The notes: generated by a model not told the origin, from the sequence alone. Shown: positions 1 through 8,330, counted from the first letter of the stretch. The stretch: 12,546 bases of DNA from Polaribacter sp. (GCA_029245665.1 JAQWOW010000083.1:1-12546), one strand, 5' to 3'. A program made the numbers and translations.

Positions 1-1
1 T

Positions 2-1270
2 TTAATTGTAAACGGAGAACAAAATGAACATTATATTTCCGACATTCAGCATGTAAGACGAAGAGAAACTATAGCCATGACGCCAGTAAATTGTAATGCT
101 GTATTAGAGGCTTTCGTTAACAACACTCGTTTCACTGTTCCGCCTGGTCATCTTAAAACCAACAAAGAAATTGTTCTAGATTCAATTGTAAAGATTTCAG
201 GTGCAAACACAAAGCCCCTCGTTGGCTCTAGCGGTCTATCGATCCAATATGCTATTATGATGGGACTAATTGACGATGCTCAGGAAAACCATAAAGGAAA
301 AGCCATTAAATTTATAGTTCCCCCCAATTGTTATGGAGGCACGAATGACCAAGCAAGACGTGTTGCTGCTTGTATTAAAAATGTAGAAGTTGTAGATTTA
401 CCTGTAGATGGTGCTCATGATATGGTGCAAAGTATTGATACTATTTTAGCTGAAATTGCCACCGAAGACGCCATTCCTTATATCATCGCAGAAATTCCAA
501 CAAACCCAAGAGTTGAAGTGCCAGACTTACAAGAATTAAAAGCTGTTTTAGAAAAGGTGCGCATGACTTCAATTGGAACCATTGCAATTGAACCTGTATT
601 CATTTTAGATCAAACCTTTTGCCCAAATGTTCTTTTTTTAGGGGAGGGTGAAATACTCTCTACCGTTCGCACTATTTCGTATGCCAGCGGGTCTAAATTT
701 CCAAGTGGCGGAAAATGTACTGCTGGTTACTGTGTTGGAAATAAAAAGATGGTGCCTTTCATTGAGAAAATAGAAAAACATCTTACTCTTTGTGATAATG
801 AAGCCACTGGTCTTCAATATGAAATTTTGGCAAAACAATTGCCCTCTATGAATCAACGAATAAAAGATGCCTATAAAAATACGCGAGATTTTGTAAACTT
901 TATAAAAGTTGCTTTACCAGATTCAAAAATAAATTTTGTATCAGAAGAGTTGGCATTAAAAAGCTTTACACCCTCTGTATTTTCGTTGGATCTTCCTACC
1001 AAAGGAACCACCGATGAGGAAAGAGAAAACTATAAGAGAGCACTGAACCTTAAATTAATCAATTTAATGATTGCCAAAATACCCAACGAAAGTAAGTTTT
1101 GTGTTAGTTATGGACAGTTAAAAGGGTGCTATTGGACGATTCCTGCAACCTCGACTCAGGGTACTACAAAAGAGGGCGACAAAGATTATATTGTCCGTGC
1201 ATCACTTTCTCCTAATGTAGATCTTGAACTCCATAAAAAAATATTTTTAGAGTTTGTAGCAAACATTTAA
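2..1270 (+). CDS. Cys/Met-metabolism-type PLP-dependent enzyme (5' end outside window)
   Basis: This is probably a fold-type I PLP enzyme related to the cystathionine synthase/lyase family, which acts on sulfur amino acids in the cytoplasm; the exact substrate cannot be told. Numbered from the Met at 77, visible landmarks are SSGLSI (51-56, the usual small-residue/GM site), NCYGGT (84-89), EIPTNP (139-144), DQTF (178-181, equivalent to the family's DNTF) and SGSKF with Lys207 (codon 695-697) as the expected Schiff-base lysine, followed by PSGGKCTAGY. The usual TKY..GH.D..GG block is replaced, so this is a divergent member. The frame is open from base 2 to the Met at 77 and reads plausibly as protein, so I treat the gene as cut by the window edge. 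A start at 77, giving 397 residues, is the alternative: it would be near family length but would leave a short N-terminus. The gene converges on fabH with 46 bases between them and no clear terminator. Confidence 0.75.
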   Translation, partial: LIVNGEQNEHYISDIQHVRRRETIAMTPVNCNAVLEAFVNNTRFTVPPGHLKTNKEIVLDSIVKISGANTKPLVGSSGLSIQYAIMMGLIDDAQENHKGKAIKFIVPPNCYGGTNDQARRVAACIKNVEVVDLPVDGAHDMVQSIDTILAEIATEDAIPYIIAEIPTNPRVEVPDLQELKAVLEKVRMTSIGTIAIEPVFILDQTFCPNVLFLGEGEILSTVRTISYASGSKFPSGGKCTAGYCVGNKKMVPFIEKIEKHLTLCDNEATGLQYEILAKQLPSMNQRIKDAYKNTRDFVNFIKVALPDSKINFVSEELALKSFTPSVFSLDLPTKGTTDEERENYKRALNLKLINLMIAKIPNESKFCVSYGQLKGCYWTIPATSTQGTTKEGDKDYIVRASLSPNVDLELHKKIFLEFVANI

Positions 1271-1316
1271 CTTTAAAAATAGGTTCATACATAGTTCAAT
1301 TTGTAAGGATCAATAA

Positions 1317-2327
1317 TTACCAACGAATAATAACAGATCCCCAAGTAAATCCACTTCCGAAAGCTGCCAAAACTACTAAATCATTGTCTTTAATTTTTCC
1401 CTTTTCCCAGGCCTCGGTCAATGCAATAATTACAGAAGCAGCTGTTGTATTTCCATATTTCATAATGTTATTAAAAACTTGGTCATCTGACAATCTAAAT
1501 TTCTTCTGAATAAATTGGGCAATGCGAAGATTTGCTTGATGAGGAATTAACATATCAATATCGTTTTTCTCTAAATTGTTGGCTTGAAGGCCTTCGACTA
1601 TGGCTTCAGAAAATCTAGTTATTGCATGTTTAAATACAAATGGACCATTCATATAAGGATAGTATGATACATCATCTGGATCATTTTTTTCTAAAATTTC
1701 TGGAACCCACCTTTGTGTAGAGGGCCCCTCTAAAACTAATTCTTTTGCATGTTTCCCTTCCGAATGTAGATGAGAAGATAAAATTCCTTTTCCTCCCTCT
1801 TCACATCTAGATAAAATTGCTGCTCCTGCTCCATCGCCAAAAATAACCGAAACATTTCTACCTCTGGTAGAGCGTTCTAAACCACCAGAGTGATTTTCTG
1901 CACCAATCACTAAAATATTTTTATACATTCCTGTCTTAATAAACTGGTCTGCAACAGACATTGCATAGATAAAACCAGAACATTGGTTGCGAACATCTAA
2001 AGCACCGATTGTTGGCATCTCTAAAATGTCTTGTACTTGAACTCCACCTCCAGGAAAATACATATCTGGACTTAGAGTTGCAAAAACTATAAAATCGATA
2101 TCATCTTTGGTTAAACCAGCTCTTTCTATTGCAATTTTTGATGCTTTAGCTCCCATAACCGCTGTTGTGTCTCCTGATTTAGGATCAATCCATCGTCGTT
2201 CTTTGATTCCCGTTCTTTCTTGAATCCATTCGTCTGAAGTTTCCATAAATTCTTTTAAATCGTTATTGGTAACAACATTATCTGGGAGATAATAACCAAG
2301 TCCAGTTATTTTAGAATTATACATCAT
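1317..2327 (-). CDS. fabH: 3-oxoacyl-ACP synthase III (FabH-type ketoacyl synthase)
   Basis: A condensing enzyme of the thiolase fold that normally joins a short acyl-CoA to malonyl-ACP to start type II fatty-acid synthesis. The 336 residues are close to the usual FabH length of about 320-335. The catalytic triad is visible: Cys116 in NQCSGF, His263 in IPHQANLRI and Asn293 in YGNTTAAS. The N-terminus has the family's ITGLGYYLPDNVVTN and DEWIQERTGI, GDGAGA lies at 164-169, and the C-terminus GSGFTWGSVIIRW is typical. The reading begins with two Met codons and either could be used. The upstream neighbour on the same strand is a GMC oxidoreductase, 137 bases away, so co-transcription is possible but not shown. 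Flavobacteria often carry more than one FabH-like protein, so this could be a paralogue that uses branched or special primers instead of the main FabH. Confidence 0.9.
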   Translation of the reverse strand: MMYNSKITGLGYYLPDNVVTNNDLKEFMETSDEWIQERTGIKERRWIDPKSGDTTAVMGAKASKIAIERAGLTKDDIDFIVFATLSPDMYFPGGGVQVQDILEMPTIGALDVRNQCSGFIYAMSVADQFIKTGMYKNILVIGAENHSGGLERSTRGRNVSVIFGDGAGAAILSRCEEGGKGILSSHLHSEGKHAKELVLEGPSTQRWVPEILEKNDPDDVSYYPYMNGPFVFKHAITRFSEAIVEGLQANNLEKNDIDMLIPHQANLRIAQFIQKKFRLSDDQVFNNIMKYGNTTAASVIIALTEAWEKGKIKDNDLVVLAAFGSGFTWGSVIIRW

Positions 2328-2464
2328 ATTTATATTTTTTAGTTTTTTCCTTTTTTCCTTTTTTGTAATAAGCTAAAATAGGGATAAATTAACGTGATTG
2401 CAAAATGATGAGCTATTGCTTAGCCTACTTTTATTGATTCGAAAAAAAGCAACATCGTTAGTAG
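2328..2464 (-). other. Leader/intergenic region upstream of fabH with A-rich GGAAAAAA repeats
   Basis: The 137-base gap between the oxidoreductase and fabH holds no ORF. On the minus strand, bases 2363-2345 read as a purine run in which GGAAAAAA occurs twice, about 20 bases before the fabH start. This could help ribosome loading in a phylum that rarely uses Shine-Dalgarno pairing (inference). Farther upstream, the minus strand reads TCATTTTGCA (8-nt core at 2408-2401), one mismatch from the Bacteroidota -7 box TAnnTTTG. I found no convincing -33 TTG at the right distance, so the promoter is tentative. Confidence 0.3.
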
Positions 2465-4027
2465 TTACTTTTCTGGGATTTTACTCATTGCAAATTCTGA
2501 AATTGCCGTAATTGATAAAGAAGGGTTAACGCCAGGATTTGCTGAAATAACAGACCCATCACAGACCATCATATTTTGGTAACCAAAGACATTACAATGT
2601 TTATCTACCACACCTGTTTTAGCATCTTCTCCCATTACAGACCCTCCAAGAATATGAGCTGTAGTTGTAGTTCCTAAAAGTATGTCTGTAAAATTAGAAT
2701 AGGAAATTCCTTTTATTTTAGCTCCTACTTTAGTTCCTAAATCAATTGCCTCAGGAATAAATGGATTTGGTTTTTTTCCTTTCTCTGCGATTGTTTTCAT
2801 GGATGTAAAAAAGCCTCGCTTTATCTGCAAAGTACTGTCTAGAGTTTGCATAAAGAGAAGAATTGTTGTTTTCTCTGCATATTTTCTAGTGAAGAATGTT
2901 TTTAAAATATAAATCGGTTTGGTAATTAGTATACCTAGAACACCTAAAATTCTTAAAATTCGATATTTCCCAGTCACAGTGGGTAGCGACATCATTTTAA
3001 AAAAACTAGATCCTTTTGCATACCGAACAGGTTCTAGATGACTATTTTTATCTGTATGTAAAATTGAACCTATTGAGATTCCTTTCGAGTAATCTTTATC
3101 GTTGTCTTTTGAAGAAGTGATAGATAATAAAGATTCATTGTTGGTTCTAATGCATTTTCCAACAAGATTAGATAAATTTGGTAAAGAGGTTTCTTTTAGC
3201 TTCAACAACAATGGAATAGTTCCCATAACTCCTCCTGAAAAAATAACACCTTTGGTTGTTACACTTTCCTTCTTTTTTTTTCCAATACTAGATTTATAAC
3301 TTATTTTATATCCTTTAGAAATATTTTTTTTGTCTAAAGTTTCTACATTAAAAACTTCTTTTTCTGCTAATATTTTAGCGCCTAATTGTTGTGCTAAATA
3401 CAAATAGTTTTTGTCTAAAGTATTCTTAGAATTAAATCTACAACCAGTCATACAAGCTCCACAGTGTATACATCCTTTTCTATCCGGACCTTTACCATCA
3501 AAGTAAGGGTCTTTGACTGTTTTGCCTGGTTCTCCAAAAAACACAGCAACTTTGGCAGCTTTAAAATCTTTCTCTTTTTTCAAATCTTTAGCAATCTCTT
3601 TTATTAACAAATCAGAATCATGTAACTTTGGATTTACAGTAGCGCCTAACATTTTATAAGCTGTTTTATAAAAAGGTTTTAAAACCTTTTGCCAAGGGTT
3701 TAAGTTTGCCCAACTTCCTGTTATAAAAAAATCATCTTTTGGAATCGGGAGTGTATTTGCATATGTTAGAGAACCTCCACCAACTCCTACTCCGGAAAGA
3801 ACTGTTACATGATTTAAAAATGTCATTTTAAAAAAACCTCGAAATTTGAACTGAGGCAACCACAACCATTTTTTTAAATTCCAATTTGTTTTTGGAAAAT
3901 CAGTAGCATTGAACCATTTCCCTTTCTCTATGACCAAAACTTTGTATCCTTTTTCAGACAAACGAAGCGCACTCACAGCACCACCAAAACCACTTCCAAT
4001 AATTACATAATCATACTTTAAATTCAT
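2465..4027 (-). CDS. GMC-family FAD oxidoreductase, ChoD/cholesterol-oxidase-like, with CxxCxxCxxxC cluster
   Basis: A flavoprotein of the glucose-methanol-choline family that probably oxidises a hydroxyl group on a lipid or sterol-like substrate; the substrate is unknown. Residues 7-16 (YVIIGSGFGG) form the N-terminal ADP-binding GxGxxG, and 78-86 (SGVGVGGGS) is the second FAD-contact stretch. Cys186, Cys189, Cys192 and Cys196 form CIHCGACMTGC, followed by KNTLDKNYL, the arrangement found in ChoD-like and long-chain alcohol oxidase-like members and reminiscent of a 4Fe-4S binding loop. The C-terminal GMC block is clear: TAHILGGSVMG with His458 and DGSVISANPGVNPSLSITA with Asn501, the likely catalytic His/Asn pair by analogy with cholesterol oxidase. 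A hydrophobic segment at about 354-379 could dip into a membrane. There is no signal peptide; the N-terminus starts directly with the Rossmann strand. Length is 520 residues, normal for the group. It is divergent from htpG. Confidence 0.87.
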   Translation of the reverse strand: MNLKYDYVIIGSGFGGAVSALRLSEKGYKVLVIEKGKWFNATDFPKTNWNLKKWLWLPQFKFRGFFKMTFLNHVTVLSGVGVGGGSLTYANTLPIPKDDFFITGSWANLNPWQKVLKPFYKTAYKMLGATVNPKLHDSDLLIKEIAKDLKKEKDFKAAKVAVFFGEPGKTVKDPYFDGKGPDRKGCIHCGACMTGCRFNSKNTLDKNYLYLAQQLGAKILAEKEVFNVETLDKKNISKGYKISYKSSIGKKKKESVTTKGVIFSGGVMGTIPLLLKLKETSLPNLSNLVGKCIRTNNESLLSITSSKDNDKDYSKGISIGSILHTDKNSHLEPVRYAKGSSFFKMMSLPTVTGKYRILRILGVLGILITKPIYILKTFFTRKYAEKTTILLFMQTLDSTLQIKRGFFTSMKTIAEKGKKPNPFIPEAIDLGTKVGAKIKGISYSNFTDILLGTTTTAHILGGSVMGEDAKTGVVDKHCNVFGYQNMMVCDGSVISANPGVNPSLSITAISEFAMSKIPEK

Positions 4028-4091
4028 CTTAAAACATTGAGTAAGTTGCTCTCTTTAAAAGTAACAATAATTTAGAGAATAAAATAATTTC

Positions 4092-4105
4092 TGTCATCTT
4101 GTCAT
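4092..4105. promoter_or_regulatory. Direct repeat TGTCAT (8-nt period) in the htpG upstream region
   Basis: Two copies of TGTCAT start at 4092 and 4100, in the sequence CTGTCATCTTGTCAT, 71 bases before the htpG start in the divergent gap between the oxidoreductase and htpG. Two half-sites on the same face of the helix would suit a regulator, and htpG is normally heat-induced, so a stress-control site is possible. Nothing in the sequence identifies the factor. The gap also contains TACGCTTTG and TACTGTTTG, which resemble the -7 box but have three instead of two spacer bases. Confidence 0.3.
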
Positions 4106-4175
4106 AAAATACGCTTTGGTATTTTATTTGAATACTGTTTGTAATAAATAATTAATAAAATAAAATATAAATAAA

Positions 4176-6083
4176 ATGGCAAAAGGAAACATTAATGTAT
4201 CTGTTGAAAATATTTTTCCACTGATCAAAAAATTCTTGTATTCTGATCACGAAATCTTTCTACGTGAACTTATTTCTAACGGAACAGATGCAACCTCTAA
4301 ACTAAAACACCTCATATCGATTGGTGAGGCTAAAACTGAATTGGGTGATGTTAAAATAGAAATAAGCATTCAAAAAGAAGCTAAAACAATCACAATTAAA
4401 GATCAAGGTTTAGGAATGACCGCAGATGAGGTTGAAAAATACATCAATCAAATTGCATTTTCTGGTGCTGAAGAGTTTTTAGACAAGTACAAAGACAATG
4501 AAGCAGGAATTATTGGTCATTTTGGATTGGGTTTTTACTCTGCATTTATGGTAGCAGAAAAAGTAGAGATTATTACAAAATCTTTCAAAGATGCTCCAGC
4601 AGCTCATTGGACATGTGATGGGTCTCCTGAATATACATTGGTTGAGCATGACAAATCTGACAGAGGTACAGAAATTATTTTACACGTTGCAGAAGATTCT
4701 TTAGACTTTCTAGAAGAAAGTAAAATTGAAGGCTTATTAAACAAGTACAATCGTTTTAACCAAGTACCTATTAAATTTGGAACGAAAGAGATTAACGATC
4801 CAGCCTTTACTCCAAAAACAACCAAAGACAAAGAGGGGAAAGAAACAACGGAGCCACACAAACAAATTACGGTAGATAAAATTATTAACAATACAGACCC
4901 TGCATGGACTAAAAAACCTGCTGATTTAGAAAAGGAAGATTACGACAATTTCTACAGGGAATTGTATCCGATGCAATTTGAAGAATCTTTGTTTCATATT
5001 CACTTAAACGTGGATTACCCTTTTAACTTGACAGGAATTTTATTCTTTCCTAAGTTAAGTCCAAACATGGACATGCAAAAGGATAAGATTCAGTTATATC
5101 AAAACCAAGTTTTTGTAACGGATAACGTTGAAGGAATCGTTCCAGACTTTTTACAAATGCTTAAAGGAGTTATTGACTCTCCAGACATTCCTTTAAATGT
5201 ATCTCGTTCCTATTTACAAGCAGATGGAGCTGTTAAAAAGATTTCAGGTTATATTACTAAAAAAGTAGCCGATAAATTAGCTTCTTTGTTTAAGAAAGAT
5301 AGAGCTGATTTTGAAAAAAAATGGAATGATATTAAAGTAATTATTGAATACGGAATGTTGTCTGAAGACAAGTTCTTCGACAAAGCTAAGAAATTTGCTT
5401 TGTATCCTACTGTTGATGACTCTTATTTCACATTTGATGAATTAGTAGAAAAAACAAAAGAGGCTCAAACAGACAAAGACGGAAATCACGTTATTTTATA
5501 TGCTGCAAATAAAGATGCTCAACATAGCTATATTCAAGCTGCTAAAGACAAAGGATATGAAGTATTACTTTTAGACTCTCCGATTATTTCGCATTTAATG
5601 CAGAAATTAGAAGGTGGAGATGGAAAAGTGAAGTTCACAAGAGTAGATGCTGATCATGTAGATAATTTAATTAAAAAAGACGAAACTGTAATTTCTAAAT
5701 TATCTGATGAAGAAAAAGAAAAACTAAAGCCAATTATTGAAGCTGCTGTTCCAAAAGAAACGTACACAGTGCAATTAGAAGCAATGGATTCTTCCTCTTC
5801 TCCGTTTATAATTACAGTTCCAGAATTTATGCGTAGAATGAAAGAAATGCAAGCTTCTGGTGGTGGTGGTGGAATGATGGGAATGGGAAATTTTCCAGAC
5901 ATGTATAATTTGGTTGTAAATACAAATCATGAATTGGTAGGACAAATACTCCAGACCAAAACAGAAAAGAAACAAAGTCGTTTAATTTCTCAAGCTTTCG
6001 ATTTGGCAAAATTATCTCAAAACTTGTTACATGGAGAGGAGTTAACGAATTTTATCAAACGTTCTTACGAATTGATAAAATAG
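4176..6083 (+). CDS. htpG: Molecular chaperone HtpG (bacterial Hsp90)
   Basis: A homodimeric cytoplasmic ATP-dependent chaperone. The N-terminal GHKL ATPase domain (about 1-215) shows FLRELISNGTDAT with Glu31, Asn35 and Asp38, DQGLGM (76-81) and GHFGLGFYSAF (114-124), the lid and ATP-binding motifs. The middle domain carries LNVSRSYLQ (340-348) with Arg344 at the position of the catalytic arginine. The C-terminal dimerisation domain (about 500-635) contains a flexible SGGGGGMMGMGN loop at 561-572, encoded partly by a run of GGT codons near 5861. The family more often has NASDA where this protein reads NGTDA, a conservative change. The 635 residues match the family. The start is ATG at 4176 after an A-rich, AT-only stretch, with no Shine-Dalgarno site. 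The gene is single, divergent from the oxidoreductase, and closed by a strong terminator 27 bases past its stop. Confidence 0.97.
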   Translation: MAKGNINVSVENIFPLIKKFLYSDHEIFLRELISNGTDATSKLKHLISIGEAKTELGDVKIEISIQKEAKTITIKDQGLGMTADEVEKYINQIAFSGAEEFLDKYKDNEAGIIGHFGLGFYSAFMVAEKVEIITKSFKDAPAAHWTCDGSPEYTLVEHDKSDRGTEIILHVAEDSLDFLEESKIEGLLNKYNRFNQVPIKFGTKEINDPAFTPKTTKDKEGKETTEPHKQITVDKIINNTDPAWTKKPADLEKEDYDNFYRELYPMQFEESLFHIHLNVDYPFNLTGILFFPKLSPNMDMQKDKIQLYQNQVFVTDNVEGIVPDFLQMLKGVIDSPDIPLNVSRSYLQADGAVKKISGYITKKVADKLASLFKKDRADFEKKWNDIKVIIEYGMLSEDKFFDKAKKFALYPTVDDSYFTFDELVEKTKEAQTDKDGNHVILYAANKDAQHSYIQAAKDKGYEVLLLDSPIISHLMQKLEGGDGKVKFTRVDADHVDNLIKKDETVISKLSDEEKEKLKPIIEAAVPKETYTVQLEAMDSSSSPFIITVPEFMRRMKEMQASGGGGGMMGMGNFPDMYNLVVNTNHELVGQILQTKTEKKQSRLISQAFDLAKLSQNLLHGEELTNFIKRSYELIK

Positions 6084-6109
6084 AAGACCACAGAAGTATT
6101 AGACACTGT

Positions 6110-6145
6110 AAAAAAGCCTCTTTGTGAATCACAAAGAGGCTTTTT
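6110..6145. terminator. Bidirectional intrinsic terminator between htpG and the Met-rich protein gene
   Basis: A perfect 16-bp inverted repeat has arms AAAAAGCCTCTTTGTG (6111-6126) and CACAAAGAGGCTTTTT (6130-6145) around a 3-base AAT loop. The hairpin core GCCTCTTTGTG is flanked by A and T tracts on both sides, so it works on either strand. It lies between the converging stops of htpG and the 6184-6918 gene and should end both transcripts. Confidence 0.93.
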
Positions 6146-6183
6146 ATTGGTTTCTTATACAACTTTTAAAGGTATAAATACAA

Positions 6184-6918
6184 TTATTTTTTACGAGTTG
6201 TCACTGACACTTTCGATGTTAATTCTTGACCATTAACCGATAAATTCATGTTCATTAAAGTTTCTAGGGGTATACCAGAAGTTCTATCTATCTTTATATT
6301 ACCTGTTATTTTTCCGTCAGCCATTCCAGAAACATCACCAGATAAATCTAATAAAATAGTCTCTTTTAAAATAGATGTAACGGTATACAGAAAGTCCATT
6401 TTCATTCCCTTTTCATCCTTAGACATTGTCCAAGTACTCCCAACTTTTACAGCCTCTTTGGGGTAAACAACATTGCTAGACTGATTGGCGATGTCTTCCA
6501 TGCCAGGAACATTTGGTTCTACAACTGCTTCTGTAATTTCACCTAGGTTATTTCCTTTGGTTAAAACCACAGCTTCTAACATTGGTCCCATTTGAGTTTT
6601 CATCATTTTACCAGCTTCATCTAACTCATCGTCACTTTTAGAAGAATCAAAACTAATTATATTTCCACCTTGCAACATGTCCATGGAGATTTTTGTAAAT
6701 TTCATTTCACTTTCGTAATTTTCTCCTTTTGCATCTATAATTTTCATACCCATGTCTATGGACATTCCCATAGACATCATGGTACCCATTTCTTGGGACA
6801 TATTCATAGAAACAGAATAGCTTGCTCCTTTTTCATAATTTAAACGAAGTAATACTGGGTCTTGAGCTGAACTGATAGTAGCTGAAATAACTAAAAATAA
6901 GACGACTAATTTTTTCAT
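6184..6918 (-). CDS. Secreted methionine-rich protein, DUF6263-like
   Basis: A predicted exported protein of unknown function. Residues 1-18 are a signal peptide (MKK, then a hydrophobic core, ending ISSAQ with cleavage probably after Ala18), and no lipobox cysteine is present, so it is likely periplasmic and soluble. The pattern of LRLNYEKGASYSVSM near the mature N-terminus, followed by VYPKEAVKVGSTWT and later GNIKIDRTSGIPLE, resembles the Bacteroidota DUF6263 family; that assignment is from memory and moderate. The mature chain has more than 20 Met residues in about 225, concentrated in MNMSQEMGTMMSMGMSIDMGM (split here only by non-Met residues), yet only one Trp and no Cys. It shares a terminator with htpG and lies 98 bases downstream of the E2 gene, with a weak hairpin between them, so it is probably transcribed on its own. 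Confidence 0.72.
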   Translation of the reverse strand: MKKLVVLFLVISATISSAQDPVLLRLNYEKGASYSVSMNMSQEMGTMMSMGMSIDMGMKIIDAKGENYESEMKFTKISMDMLQGGNIISFDSSKSDDELDEAGKMMKTQMGPMLEAVVLTKGNNLGEITEAVVEPNVPGMEDIANQSSNVVYPKEAVKVGSTWTMSKDEKGMKMDFLYTVTSILKETILLDLSGDVSGMADGKITGNIKIDRTSGIPLETLMNMNLSVNGQELTSKVSVTTRKK

Positions 6919-6963
6919 TGTTTTGATTTTTTTAAGGGTATTGATTTATGATTAGTGAATATT

Positions 6964-6990
6964 AAAAACGTCCATTAAATAGGAATGTTT
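6964..6990 (-). terminator. Weak possible terminator after the E2 gene
   Basis: On the minus strand, 26 bases past the E2 stop, AAACATTCC and GGACGTTTTT can pair around an 8-base TATTTAAT loop, with one mismatch and one bulge, followed by a short T run. The stem is short and AT-rich, so I regard it as a possible, leaky terminator only. Confidence 0.3.
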
Positions 6991-7016
6991 CTAACTATTA
7001 TAATAAAATTATTGTT

Positions 7017-8330
7017 TTAGTAATCTTGGTGTACATTCCAAGATTCTAAAATTTCTTTTAAGGTTTTAATAAACATTCCACCCAATGCACCATTTACAAC
7101 TCTATGATCATAAGAATGGGAGACAAACATTTTTTGTCTTATTCCGATAAAATCTCCTTCAGAAGTTTCAATAACTGCTGGAACTTTACGGATAGCTCCT
7201 AATGCTAATATAGCAACTTGTGGTTGATTGATAATTGGTGTTCCCATCACAGAGCCAAAACCGCCCACGTTGGTAACAGTATAAGTTCCATCTTGAATTT
7301 CATCTGGCTTTAAAGCATTATTTCTTGCTCTATTGGCCAAATCATTTACAGCAGTTGTCATACCTACTAGATTTAGCTGATCAGCATTTTTAATAACAGG
7401 AACTATTAAATTTCCGTCTGGTAATGCAGCAGCCATCCCTAAATTTATATGTTTCTTTTTAATAATAGTATCCCCATCTACCGCTATATTTATCAGAGGA
7501 TATTTTTTAATAGTAGCTGCAATTGCTTGCATAAAAATGGGTGTAAAAGTTAATTTCTCGCCTTCTCTTTTCAAAAAAGCATCTTTTACATTGTTTCTCC
7601 ATTTTACAATATTGGTAACATCAATTTCTATAAATGATTGAACATGGGCAGAAGTTTGAACAGAGTCTACCATGTGTTTTGCAACTAGTTTTCCCATTCT
7701 AGTCATCTCAATAATTTCATCACCACCGTTTACAGAAATTGGTGTCGATTTTGGTACTTTTTGATCTAGAGTTTGCGCTGTAACAGGAACAATATTTGTA
7801 GTTGATTGAAGATGATTCTCTCTATTTTCAATGTATGAAAGAATATCATCTTTTGTAACTCTAGCATCTTTACCAGAGCCAGTAATTGTATCTAGTTCTG
7901 TAAATGATATGCCTTCAGTTTTTGCAATATTTCTAACGAGAGGTGAATAGAATTTCACTGAATCAATGTTTTTAGAGTCAGGGATAGAAACTACCTCAAC
8001 AGCTTTTTCTATTATTTTTTCTACTTCAATAATTTGAGACTCCTCGATAGAGCTAGGGGTATTTTCTATTTTAGCGTCAGAAGATTCTCCTTCAATTTCT
8101 ATAACAGCAATGGTTTCACCTACAGCAACAACATCATCTTTTTGGTACAAAAGTTCTACTAACGTTCCTTCTACCTCACTTGGTACTTCAGAATCTACTT
8201 TATCTGTTGCAATCTCTACCACAGCCTCATCAAGTTCAATTCTATCACCAACCTCTTTTAGCCAAGCAGTAATGGTTGCTTCAGCAACACTTTCACCCAT
8301 TTTAGGTAACTTTAACTCAAATCTTGCCAT
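7017..8330 (-). CDS. 2-oxo acid dehydrogenase E2 (dihydrolipoamide acyltransferase)
   Basis: The lipoylated core enzyme of a pyruvate- or branched-chain-type 2-oxo acid dehydrogenase complex; it moves the acyl group from E1 to CoA. In the 437-residue protein, a single lipoyl domain (1-80) carries Lys44 in EIATDKVDSEV. After a Glu/Ile/Val-rich linker comes the E3/E1-binding domain (127-170) with SPLVRNIAKTEGI and GKDARVTKDDIL. A second linker then leads to the catalytic domain (about 208-437), which ends DHRVVNGALGG with His409. The residue normally Asp in the HRxxDG motif is Asn413 here. The start is ATG at 8330, giving MARFELKLPKMGES. An in-frame TTG at 8354 would add eight residues but lies in the -7 promoter box, so I reject it. 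The single lipoyl domain and SPLVR motif favour a branched-chain-type or generic E2 over SucB. No E1 or E3 gene is adjacent. Confidence 0.9.
   Translation of the reverse strand: MARFELKLPKMGESVAEATITAWLKEVGDRIELDEAVVEIATDKVDSEVPSEVEGTLVELLYQKDDVVAVGETIAVIEIEGESSDAKIENTPSSIEESQIIEVEKIIEKAVEVVSIPDSKNIDSVKFYSPLVRNIAKTEGISFTELDTITGSGKDARVTKDDILSYIENRENHLQSTTNIVPVTAQTLDQKVPKSTPISVNGGDEIIEMTRMGKLVAKHMVDSVQTSAHVQSFIEIDVTNIVKWRNNVKDAFLKREGEKLTFTPIFMQAIAATIKKYPLINIAVDGDTIIKKKHINLGMAAALPDGNLIVPVIKNADQLNLVGMTTAVNDLANRARNNALKPDEIQDGTYTVTNVGGFGSVMGTPIINQPQVAILALGAIRKVPAVIETSEGDFIGIRQKMFVSHSYDHRVVNGALGGMFIKTLKEILESWNVHQDY

Noticed and set aside
4111..4141. Promoter boxes TACGCTTTG and TACTGTTTG before htpG
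   Set aside because: Each has three instead of two spacer bases between TA and TTTG, and the distance to a possible -33 TTG does not fit, so I did not call a promoter.
5654..6009. Minus-strand open frames inside htpG
   Set aside because: They are shadows of a strongly conserved coding sequence and have no recognisable protein features.
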